A stretch of DNA of 45,588 nt. It comes from an uncultured Chromatiaceae bacterium. Its GTDB lineage: Bacteria > Pseudomonadota > Gammaproteobacteria > Enterobacterales > Alteromonadaceae. This document shows positions 16,418-25,402 of the stretch, in pieces (the stretch's first letter is position 1; the number at the start of each line of letters is the position of its first letter). A program made the translations under genes and the position numbers. A model generated the notes under the pieces. That model did not search any database, was not told the DNA's origin, and saw only the letters and a program-made list of their open reading frames with translations. The stretch spans positions 1 through 45,588 of the forward strand of contig CALJUX010000045.1 in the NCBI GenBank assembly GCA_937978655.1. The letters are read 5' to 3'.

Positions 16418-17083
16418 ATGAGTATCGAATACAAAACCCGTACCCAAGTCGTCGCCGAAGTGATCCGGCAGAAAATTCTGTCCGGCGAAATCAAAGGCGG
16501 TACACCGCTGCGTCAGGCTGCACTGGCTGAAGAATTAAATGTCAGCCGGATCCCGGTGCGCGAAGCATTATTGCAACTGGAAGCGGAAGGCCTGGTCGAG
16601 TTTGAAGCGCATAAAGGCGCTACCGCCACCAAACTGTCCGCCGGCCAGGTCTGTGAATTGTTTGAACTGCGCGCCATGCTGGAAGCTGATCTGCTGCGCC
16701 GCGCCATCCCGCGTTTAACAGCACAGGATCTGGCAGACGCCGAGTCGTTGCGCCAGCAGATGGCCAGCGCTTATCAGCAACAGGACAGCTCCGGCAGCTG
16801 GAGTGTACTGAACACCCAATTTCACCTGACGTTATACCGTGCTGCCGGGCGCCCACTCAGCCTGGAACTGGTGCAGCAACTGTTAACCACTGCCGATCGT
16901 TATATCCGTGTGCACCTGCTGTTGGCCGGTGGTGTGCAAAAAGCCGATCCGGAGCACAGTGAACTGTTAAGATTTTGTCGGGAAGGCAATGCCGATGCGG
17001 CCTGCGAGCTGTTACGGCAACACATTCTCGGGGCGGCCGACGAAGTTAAAAATATCGTCGCCAGCTTGCAGCAGGCCGGCTGA
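16418..17083 (+). CDS. GntR/FCD-family transcriptional regulator
   Basis: GntR-type repressor of the FadR/FCD class, 221 residues. The winged helix-turn-helix is at about 8-72, with LRQAALAEELNVSRIPVREALLQLEAEGLVEF. The FCD ligand domain is at about 80-215, with the metal-ligand-type residues in ELRAMLEADLLRR, NTQFHLTLYRAAG and HSELLRFCREGN. ATG 16418 is preferred; the frame is open to 16367. No own target gene is adjacent: fusA2 follows on the same strand and recG lies behind. A palindrome with the shape of an FCD operator lies 6.6 kb downstream in the hydroxyproline cluster, so that cluster is the best inferred target. Confidence 0.87.
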   Translation: MSIEYKTRTQVVAEVIRQKILSGEIKGGTPLRQAALAEELNVSRIPVREALLQLEAEGLVEFEAHKGATATKLSAGQVCELFELRAMLEADLLRRAIPRLTAQDLADAESLRQQMASAYQQQDSSGSWSVLNTQFHLTLYRAAGRPLSLELVQQLLTTADRYIRVHLLLAGGVQKADPEHSELLRFCREGNADAACELLRQHILGAADEVKNIVASLQQAG

Positions 17084-17251
17084 CGCAGCGGCACCATAGA
17101 CGGCTGGACCGCCGAATATTGCGATGATCAGCGCGGATTTACGACAGTTCGGTGAATCCGTTCTCTTCACTGCTTTTTTTTCGGGCAAATCGAAATAAAA
17201 TCCTGTATATTGTCGCCCTATTTTCTAACCCCTAGCTTAATCGAGATGACT
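17084..17251 (+). promoter_or_regulatory. fusA2 upstream region
   Basis: This 168-bp gap contains TATATT (17206-17211), a good sigma70 -10, about 40 bp before the fusA2 start. No convincing -35 is seen; a T-rich run (17172-17181) lies upstream. The ribosome site is weak (GAG at 17243-17245). No riboswitch or hairpin was recognised. Confidence 0.4.
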
Positions 17252-19351
<2,100 letters not shown>

Positions 19352-19371
19352 TTAGCACTCAGCGAAAAAGA

Positions 19372-19400
19372 AGCCCCGCAATTGCGGGGCTTTTTGTTTT
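19372..19400 (+). terminator. Intrinsic terminator after fusA2
   Basis: Perfect 10-bp arms AGCCCCGCAA (19372-19381) and TTGCGGGGCT (19382-19391) are followed by TTTTTGTTTT. An A-rich stretch precedes it, so it may also end the convergent hydroxyproline operon. Confidence 0.93.
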
Positions 19401-19419
19401 CAGGGACTTACTGACAGCT

Positions 19420-20961
19420 TCAGTTGCCAAAGTTCTGCCAGCATAAAGGCCGGACAAAACGTTGATAAGCCGCGCTGCCGACTGCGGTAAAACGTAAGTC
19501 GGTGCTGGCCGGGAATGGCCCGCCATGCTGCATCGCACTACAAACTTCAACCCCGGTCGGCATCTGATTACGAATCAGCCGGCCACAACAATCCGCAAGC
19601 AGCGGTAACAACGGCTGCAGCGCCTGCAAATCCTGATCCGTACCATAAACAGTGCAGGTCAGCTGACCTTTTAAGGTCGGTAAAATCGCCGCGATGTCTG
19701 TGAGCGTACGGTAGCGGATCAGCACTGTGGCAGGACCAAACACTTCATGCTGTAACTGCGGCAATTGATGCCAGCGCGCGGCATCTGTGACAAAAAGCCG
19801 CGGCAACACCTGACAACCTTTTTCCACTTGCGCCGACTGACCTTCGGCCAGTTGGGTCACCCCCGGCAAGCCGCTTAGCACCGCACAGCTGTGGCGGTAG
19901 CCTTCGGCGATTTTTGCCGTCAGTAAAGTCACCAGCGAAGTAGCAATAAAACTGCCGGCCAGAGTATCCAGCAGAGCGCCGGTTTCTGGCTGCTCCGGCA
20001 CAAACACCAGACCAGGCCGGGTACAGAACTGACCATTGCCTTGCAGCACCGACTGCGCCAGCGCTGTGGCAAAAGCGGCACCATGCAGTGACAGCTGTTC
20101 CGGCAATAGCAGCAGCGGGTTTTGTGAACCCAGCTCCCCATAAAACGGCACCGGCACCGCGCGCTGTTGAATCAGTTTTTGAAAATGCAGCCCAAGCTGT
20201 TCTGAGCCGGTAAATGCCACGGCTTTCACCACCGGATGCTGTAACAGCTGCGCCGAAAAATCATGCTGCTGAGCGTACACCAGCTGGAACACACCGGCCG
20301 GTAAATCACAGGCCAACCGGGCTTTTTCAATTGCCTGCGCCACTAAGGCCGAAGTCGCCGGATGCGCATTGTGTGCTTTGACAATGACCGGACAACCGGC
20401 CGCCAGGGCACTGGCGCTATCACCACCGGCCACTGAAAACGCCAGCGGGAAATTACTGGCAGCGAACACCAGCACAGGCCCAAGTGGCACAGTCTCGAGC
20501 CTGAGTTCAGGTGCCGGTAAGGGGACACGTTGTGGCTGCGCCGGCAGATAAGTGCTTAGTGCCGGCTCGTCCAACAAGCCCGCGAAAAGACGCAGCTGAT
20601 TGCAGGTGCGGCCCCGTTCGCCTTCAACCCGCGCCTGTGGCAACGCGGTTTCCGCCATCACGGTCTCAACCAAGACGCTGCCAAGCGCTTCAATCTCAGT
20701 CGCGATTTGGCGTAAAAACGCCGCACGCGCCGCGCGGCTAGTTTGGCGATATTGGCCAAAAGCCGCTTGTGCGCTCTGCATCAGCGCCTGCAGCTCTGCC
20801 GGGCCCGCTTCGGGGAAAGTCCAGGGCAAGGCGCGGTTTTCGGCGGGCATATAACTGTGAAATTCAGCGCTCGCTTCGCCTTGCCAGACACCGTTAATCA
20901 GATGGCGGCCGGCAAATGGCGTGCTCGCATTTTGCAGCTGAAATAAAGCATGGTCTGACAT
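19420..20961 (-). CDS. 2,5-dioxovalerate (2-oxoglutarate semialdehyde) dehydrogenase
   Basis: NAD(P)-dependent aldehyde dehydrogenase, 513 residues. It oxidises 2-oxoglutarate semialdehyde to 2-oxoglutarate, the last step of hydroxyproline use. Catalytic residues are visible: Cys313 in GQFCTRPG, Glu276 in GELGSQNP and Asn170 in ASNFP. The long N-terminus and GELGSQNP/QFCTRPG motifs fit the semialdehyde dehydrogenases found with hydroxyproline or sugar-acid clusters. Its ATG overlaps the epimerase stop by one base (TAATG), so the two are translationally coupled. It is the last gene of the minus-strand operon and meets the fusA2 terminator. Substrate is inferred from the neighbours. Confidence 0.9.
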   Translation of the reverse strand: MSDHALFQLQNASTPFAGRHLINGVWQGEASAEFHSYMPAENRALPWTFPEAGPAELQALMQSAQAAFGQYRQTSRAARAAFLRQIATEIEALGSVLVETVMAETALPQARVEGERGRTCNQLRLFAGLLDEPALSTYLPAQPQRVPLPAPELRLETVPLGPVLVFAASNFPLAFSVAGGDSASALAAGCPVIVKAHNAHPATSALVAQAIEKARLACDLPAGVFQLVYAQQHDFSAQLLQHPVVKAVAFTGSEQLGLHFQKLIQQRAVPVPFYGELGSQNPLLLLPEQLSLHGAAFATALAQSVLQGNGQFCTRPGLVFVPEQPETGALLDTLAGSFIATSLVTLLTAKIAEGYRHSCAVLSGLPGVTQLAEGQSAQVEKGCQVLPRLFVTDAARWHQLPQLQHEVFGPATVLIRYRTLTDIAAILPTLKGQLTCTVYGTDQDLQALQPLLPLLADCCGRLIRNQMPTGVEVCSAMQHGGPFPASTDLRFTAVGSAAYQRFVRPLCWQNFGN

Positions 20962-21962
20962 TAACGCACCTCAAAACCAAAAGCATAAGGGTCAGCGTCA
21001 TCGACGCGGATTTGGTTGGCGCCATAAACATGGGCCCAGCCGGCGATGGATGGAAACATGGCGGCAATACCGGCGACTTCAGTCGCCGCTTCCACCACAC
21101 CGGTGAACTGGCTGCCGATGATACTTTCATGCACAAAACGGTCGCCGACCTTTAAATCACCGCGGGCATACAGCTGCGCCATCCGTGCACTGGTACCGGT
21201 GCCACAGGGCGAACGGTCGATAGCGCCATCGCCATAAAACACTGCATTGGCGGCATCAGAGCCCGGCGTTTTCGGCTTGCCAGTCCACTGCACATGGCTG
21301 ATGCCGGCAATACTGGCGTCGAGCGGATGCACACAGGAATAATGCTGATTGGCAATCTTACGCACCACGGGGCTCCAACGCAGCACATCAGCGGCCGTCC
21401 AGTGCTCAAGGCCTGGGAAATTGGCCTGCGGTTCAACAATCAGATAAAAGTTGCCACCATAGGCCACGTCAAATTTGATCAGCCCAAGGCCCGGCACTTC
21501 AATTTCGCCGCCTTTGATCGCCAGAAATGAAGCCACGTTGCGGATTTTCACCGACGTGACTTTATCGCCGTCGCGCTGATAACTGATACGAACCTGACCG
21601 GCCGGTACATCCAATAGCAGCTGACCCGGCACTTTAGGCTGGATCAGGCCTGCCTCCAGCGCCGCCGTGACAGTACCGATAGTGCCGTGTCCGCACATTG
21701 GCAAACAGCCGCTGGTTTCGATAAACAGCACCGAAGCGTCGGCATCGCTGCTGCATGGCGGGTATAAAAAAGCGCCGGACATCATGGCGTGGCCACGCGG
21801 TTCAAACATCAGCGCCTGCCTGATCCAGTCAAACCGGGCGAGAAAATCCAGCCGTTTTTCGCTCATGGTCTGACCATTTAGCTGCGGATGACCGCTGGTC
21901 ACCAGCCGCACCGGATTGCCGCAAGTGTGGGCGTCGATACAAAAAAAGGTACCTTTTAGCAT
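20961..21962 (-). CDS. lhpA: 4-hydroxyproline 2-epimerase
   Basis: Proline-racemase-family enzyme, 333 residues, converting trans-4-hydroxy-L-proline to cis-4-hydroxy-D-proline. Both acid/base cysteines are present: Cys90 in PMCGHGTIG and Cys253 in SPCGTGTSA. This argues for an epimerase rather than a trans-3-hydroxyproline dehydratase, in which the first Cys is replaced. CIDAHTCGNPVRLV at the start and DRSPCGTGTSARMAQLYARGDL are family hallmarks. GGAG precedes the ATG. It lies between the deaminase and the semialdehyde dehydrogenase, in pathway order. The symbol is by analogy with Pseudomonas. Confidence 0.93.
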   Translation of the reverse strand: MLKGTFFCIDAHTCGNPVRLVTSGHPQLNGQTMSEKRLDFLARFDWIRQALMFEPRGHAMMSGAFLYPPCSSDADASVLFIETSGCLPMCGHGTIGTVTAALEAGLIQPKVPGQLLLDVPAGQVRISYQRDGDKVTSVKIRNVASFLAIKGGEIEVPGLGLIKFDVAYGGNFYLIVEPQANFPGLEHWTAADVLRWSPVVRKIANQHYSCVHPLDASIAGISHVQWTGKPKTPGSDAANAVFYGDGAIDRSPCGTGTSARMAQLYARGDLKVGDRFVHESIIGSQFTGVVEAATEVAGIAAMFPSIAGWAHVYGANQIRVDDADPYAFGFEVR

Positions 21963-21999
21963 ACTGCTGCTCCTGAAAACCGCGTGGACCGCACTGTTA

Positions 22000-22953
22000 T
22001 TATTTCAGCAAACGCTGATAGTGGCTCAGATCCGGCCGGCTCGCGAGCGCATCGGCCACAACTTTTTCCACATAAGCGCGCTCTTCGCCAATCAGCGTCA
22101 GCCGTGGCAGACGCACCTGCTCGCTACCCCGCCCGACCAGTTGCTCGGCATATTTGATACATTGCACCAGCGTCGGGATGGTATCGAGCCGCAGCAATGG
22201 CATAAACCAGCGGTAAATCTCGCGCGCTTCTTTTAAATAACCGGCGCGGGCCAGCGCAAACAAGGTCACAGATTCACGCGGGAACACGTTGGTAAGGCCG
22301 GAGATCCAGCCGGTGGCGCCGAGTAGTACCGACTCCAGCGCAATATCGTCGACACCACAGAAAATAATAAAACGCTCACCAAAGCGACTTTGCAGCTCCG
22401 TGATGCGGCGGGTGTCCGTGGTGGATTCTTTAATCGCGACGATATTCGGCTCTTGTGCCAAAATCGCCGTCATCTGCAGATTAATATCGACACCATAACT
22501 GACCGGGTTGTTGTAAATCATGATCGGCAATTTGGTGGCACGAGCGACGGTCTGATAATGCACCAGCACTTCGCGGTCGGTGCCGCGATAGACCACGGCC
22601 GGCAGCAACATAATGCCGGACACACCAATTTGTTCCGCCGCCTGCACATAGGTCACCGCATCTGTTGCGCTATGCTCAGTACAACCGGCAATCACCGGAA
22701 TACGGCCGGCCACGGTTTGTACGGTATGACGCAAAAACTCCAGTTTTTCCGCCGCGCTTAACGACGCATTTTCGCCGATAGTGCCAAGCGCAATAATGCC
22801 GTCGATACCATCTGCAATCAGCTGCTCCAGCATGCGCTGATTGGCAGCAAAGTGAATAGAACCATCGGCATGGAACTGGGTAGAAATTGCCGGGAACACA
22901 CCGGCCCATTGCGGGCGATTGGTCATTACCGGGGTAGATAAAGCAGCAGACAT
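22000..22953 (-). CDS. lhpC: 1-pyrroline-4-hydroxy-2-carboxylate deaminase
   Basis: Member of the dihydrodipicolinate synthase/N-acetylneuraminate lyase family, 317 residues. It turns 1-pyrroline-4-hydroxy-2-carboxylate into 2-oxoglutarate semialdehyde and ammonia. The Schiff-base Lys175 is in VAIKEST and Tyr147 in IYNNPVSYGVDI; GTIGENASLS is the substrate-carboxylate loop. ATG 22953 follows a GGAG site and replaces a GTG one codon earlier. By sequence alone it could be a DHDPS-like aldolase, but its place between hydroxyproline enzymes settles the role. It is the first gene of the minus-strand operon. Confidence 0.9.
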   Translation of the reverse strand: MSAALSTPVMTNRPQWAGVFPAISTQFHADGSIHFAANQRMLEQLIADGIDGIIALGTIGENASLSAAEKLEFLRHTVQTVAGRIPVIAGCTEHSATDAVTYVQAAEQIGVSGIMLLPAVVYRGTDREVLVHYQTVARATKLPIMIYNNPVSYGVDINLQMTAILAQEPNIVAIKESTTDTRRITELQSRFGERFIIFCGVDDIALESVLLGATGWISGLTNVFPRESVTLFALARAGYLKEAREIYRWFMPLLRLDTIPTLVQCIKYAEQLVGRGSEQVRLPRLTLIGEERAYVEKVVADALASRPDLSHYQRLLK

Positions 22954-23000
22954 CACAGCACTCCTGAAATACAGTTTGACGAATCATTCGAGATTCAGGA

Positions 23001-23014
23001 TATTGTATACAATA
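23001..23014. promoter_or_regulatory. Perfect palindrome, candidate GntR operator
   Basis: TATTGTATACAATA is a perfect 14-bp palindrome in the 86-bp gap (22954-23039) between the divergent deaminase and oxidase genes. The TTGTATACAA shape is typical of FCD-class GntR operators. Binding here could repress both arms of the hydroxyproline cluster at once. Confidence 0.65.
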
Positions 23015-23039
23015 ATCAGAAAGCAAGAGAATTCGACAA

Positions 23040-24317
23040 ATGAATACAGAGTCAAAGCGCGGCATTGCGGTGATTGGCGCCGGTATTGTCGGCCTGACCA
23101 CGGCACTGCAGCTGCAGCGCGCCGGCTTTTCGGTGCTGCTGCTGGATGCGCAAAGCCCTGGCAGCGGTTGCTCGAGCGGCAATGCCGGTCATTTTGCGAC
23201 AGAGCAGGTGTTTCCACTGGCGTCCAGCGCGGTGTTACGCCAATTGCCGGCCATGCTGCTGGACCCGACAGGCCCGCTGCGACTGCGCGCCAGTTATTTT
23301 TTTAAAGCCTTGCCCTGGCTGTTGCGGTTTGTCGCCAATGTGCGGCCCAGCCGGCAACAGGCGCTGCAGCGGGCACTCTGCGCATTAAACGCGCAGGCGC
23401 TGCCGGCCTGGCAACGGTTGTTGCCGCAAGCCGCAGCGACGGATTTAGTGCAGTTTCGTGGCGCTTTACTGGTGTCAGAACAACATGGTTTGATCAATCT
23501 GGCCCAGACGTTTCGCCAATACCAAGACGCCGGTATCGCCGTGAACTGGCTGGAACAAGCGGCCTTGCGCTCCCGTGAGCCGGCGCTTGGCAGTGCGGTA
23601 CAGGGTGCGATTGAATTTCCGGATGTCGCGCACACAATAGAGCCATATGCACTGTGTTTGCGGCTGTATCAGCAGTTTATCGCGTTGGGCGGCCAGTTCC
23701 GCCAGCAGCAGGTACAACGTATTGCGCCGTGCAGCCAGGGTTATCAGCTGGCACTGGCACCAGATCTGGCCTTGGCGTCATCGCTGCAGGGCGAACTGAG
23801 CTTGTCAGTCGCTCAACTGGTGATTTGTGCCGGTGCTGCGTCCCATCGGCTCTGTGCGGAGCTGGGTTATCAAGTGCCGTTGGAAGCGGAGCGCGGTTAC
23901 CATCTGATGGCTCAAAGCCGGCCGCTGCAAAGCCCGGTCAGTTCGCTTGAGCGCAAATTTATTATGACGCCGATGCAGCACGGCTTGCGGCTGGCCGGCA
24001 CTGTGGAATTTGCCGGCATCAACAGTACACCGGACTATCGGCGCGCCAGCGTGTTATTACAACACGCCAATCAGTTGCTGGCCGAACCGACAGCTGCCAA
24101 TCCGGCGCTGGAACCCTGGGCCGGCAACCGGCCGTCGTTACCGGATTCATTGCCGGTATTAGGCCCCGCGCCACTCCATGCCGGGGTTTACTTCAACTTT
24201 GGCCATCAACATCTGGGGCTGACCTGGGCGGCGCTGACCGCCGAAATCACCAGCGCCCTGCTGCAGGGACAGCCGCCGGGGCTTGATCTCAGCCCTTACC
24301 GCATCGACAGATTTTAG
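23040..24317 (+). CDS. D-hydroxyproline dehydrogenase/oxidase (DadA-like FAD enzyme)
   Basis: FAD-dependent D-amino-acid dehydrogenase of the DadA/DAO type, 425 residues. It oxidises cis-4-hydroxy-D-proline to 1-pyrroline-4-hydroxy-2-carboxylate. The dinucleotide-binding GAGIVGLTTALQLQRAG is at about residues 13-29, and GCSSGNAGHF follows. The C-terminal part has EAERGYHLM and GNRPSLPDSLPVLGPA, then FNFGHQHLGLTW. It has no membrane anchor, so it may pass electrons to quinone or, less likely, oxygen. It is divergent from the epimerase/deaminase operon and completes the four-step pathway. A D-alanine-type function is the alternative. Confidence 0.88.
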   Translation: MNTESKRGIAVIGAGIVGLTTALQLQRAGFSVLLLDAQSPGSGCSSGNAGHFATEQVFPLASSAVLRQLPAMLLDPTGPLRLRASYFFKALPWLLRFVANVRPSRQQALQRALCALNAQALPAWQRLLPQAAATDLVQFRGALLVSEQHGLINLAQTFRQYQDAGIAVNWLEQAALRSREPALGSAVQGAIEFPDVAHTIEPYALCLRLYQQFIALGGQFRQQQVQRIAPCSQGYQLALAPDLALASSLQGELSLSVAQLVICAGAASHRLCAELGYQVPLEAERGYHLMAQSRPLQSPVSSLERKFIMTPMQHGLRLAGTVEFAGINSTPDYRRASVLLQHANQLLAEPTAANPALEPWAGNRPSLPDSLPVLGPAPLHAGVYFNFGHQHLGLTWAALTAEITSALLQGQPPGLDLSPYRIDRF

Positions 24318-24334
24318 TGCGCGGTGAATGGCGC

Positions 24335-25225
24335 TTAGCGTGGGCGGCGTAAATGCCGCCAGGCGTCAAATGAATACAAACATAACGCCATCCAGATAAA
24401 ACCGAAGGTCAGTAATTTGCTGGAGTCCAGCGGTTCGTTGTACAAAAACACACCAAAGACAAACATAAAACTGGGACCGATATACTGAAAAAAGCCCAGC
24501 GTCGATAACTGCAGCCGTTTTGCCGCGCCGATAAAACACAGCAGCGGTACTGTGGTGACCACACCCGCGGCAATCAGCCACAGGTTCAGACTCAGCGGGT
24601 TTTGCGTCAGGTCGGCATAAGGGCTGTCAGCAAACTGGCTCCAGTACAGCAGTGCCAGCGGCAGCAGCAATAAAGACTCAATAAACAAACCGCTGATCGC
24701 ATCAGTGGCCAGTTTTTTGCGAAACAGGCCATACAAAGCAAAACTGCCAGCCAGCACCAGTGCTATCCAGGGCAATGAACCAAAATGAATGAGTTGCAGC
24801 AATACGCCGCTAAAGGCCAGCGCCACCGCGACCCACTGCACCGGGCGCAACCGTTCTCCGAGGAACCACATCCCCAGCAGAATATTCAGCAGCGGATTGA
24901 TGTAATAGCCGAGACTGGCGTCCAGCATGTGGTGATTATTCACCGCCCAGATAAACAAGCCCCAGTTCCCGGCCAGCAGCAACGCGGTGCCCAGCATCGC
25001 CGCCACCATTTTCGGCTGGCGCAATACGGCGCTGACTTTAGGCCACTGCCGTAATACGGTCAGCACTACCGCCAGCAGCAAAAAAGACCAGACAATGCGG
25101 TGCAGCAGAATTTCCAGCGCCGGCACTTGATCTATCTGTTTGAAATATAACGGGGCTATACCCCACAAGGTATAAGCGGTGGCGGCAAAAGCGCCGCCGA
25201 TTTTTTGTTCGCGGGTCAATGACAT
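24335..25225 (-). CDS. rarD: RarD-type EamA permease
   Basis: Drug/metabolite transporter of the RarD subfamily, 296 residues with about 10 membrane helices in two EamA repeats. The RarD signature is clear: YTLWGIAPLYFKQ, then EILLHRIVWS, NWGLFIWAVNNH and LGYYINPLLN. The substrate of RarD proteins is unproven (E. coli RarD is named for chloramphenicol sensitivity). The gene converges with the oxidase with a gap of 17 bp, and its start has AAGGCG upstream. It is not an evident hydroxyproline transporter. Confidence 0.93.
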   Translation of the reverse strand: MSLTREQKIGGAFAATAYTLWGIAPLYFKQIDQVPALEILLHRIVWSFLLLAVVLTVLRQWPKVSAVLRQPKMVAAMLGTALLLAGNWGLFIWAVNNHHMLDASLGYYINPLLNILLGMWFLGERLRPVQWVAVALAFSGVLLQLIHFGSLPWIALVLAGSFALYGLFRKKLATDAISGLFIESLLLLPLALLYWSQFADSPYADLTQNPLSLNLWLIAAGVVTTVPLLCFIGAAKRLQLSTLGFFQYIGPSFMFVFGVFLYNEPLDSSKLLTFGFIWMALCLYSFDAWRHLRRPR

Positions 25226-25402
25226 CAGTAGATTCGCCTTGTGCCGGTCACTGCGGCGTTTTATCCGATATAAAACTGCAGGGCCGGCAAAGCCGGCATT
25301 TTAAACGATGCGACGACGCGCTGATACCTGTAGTCAGGCAACGCAGTGTTTCTCCCGCTCCGCCTGTACAGCATGACACCCCGCGCTCTGGCAGGCGCGG
25401 CA

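Noticed and set aside
17084..17251. Riboswitch or leader peptide before fusA2
   Set aside because: No conserved aptamer, hairpin or short frame with a ribosome site was recognised.
25281..25300. GCCGGC-AAA-GCCGGC hairpin as terminator of the c-di-GMP gene
   Set aside because: It lies over 100 bp after the stop and has no T-run on the gene strand.
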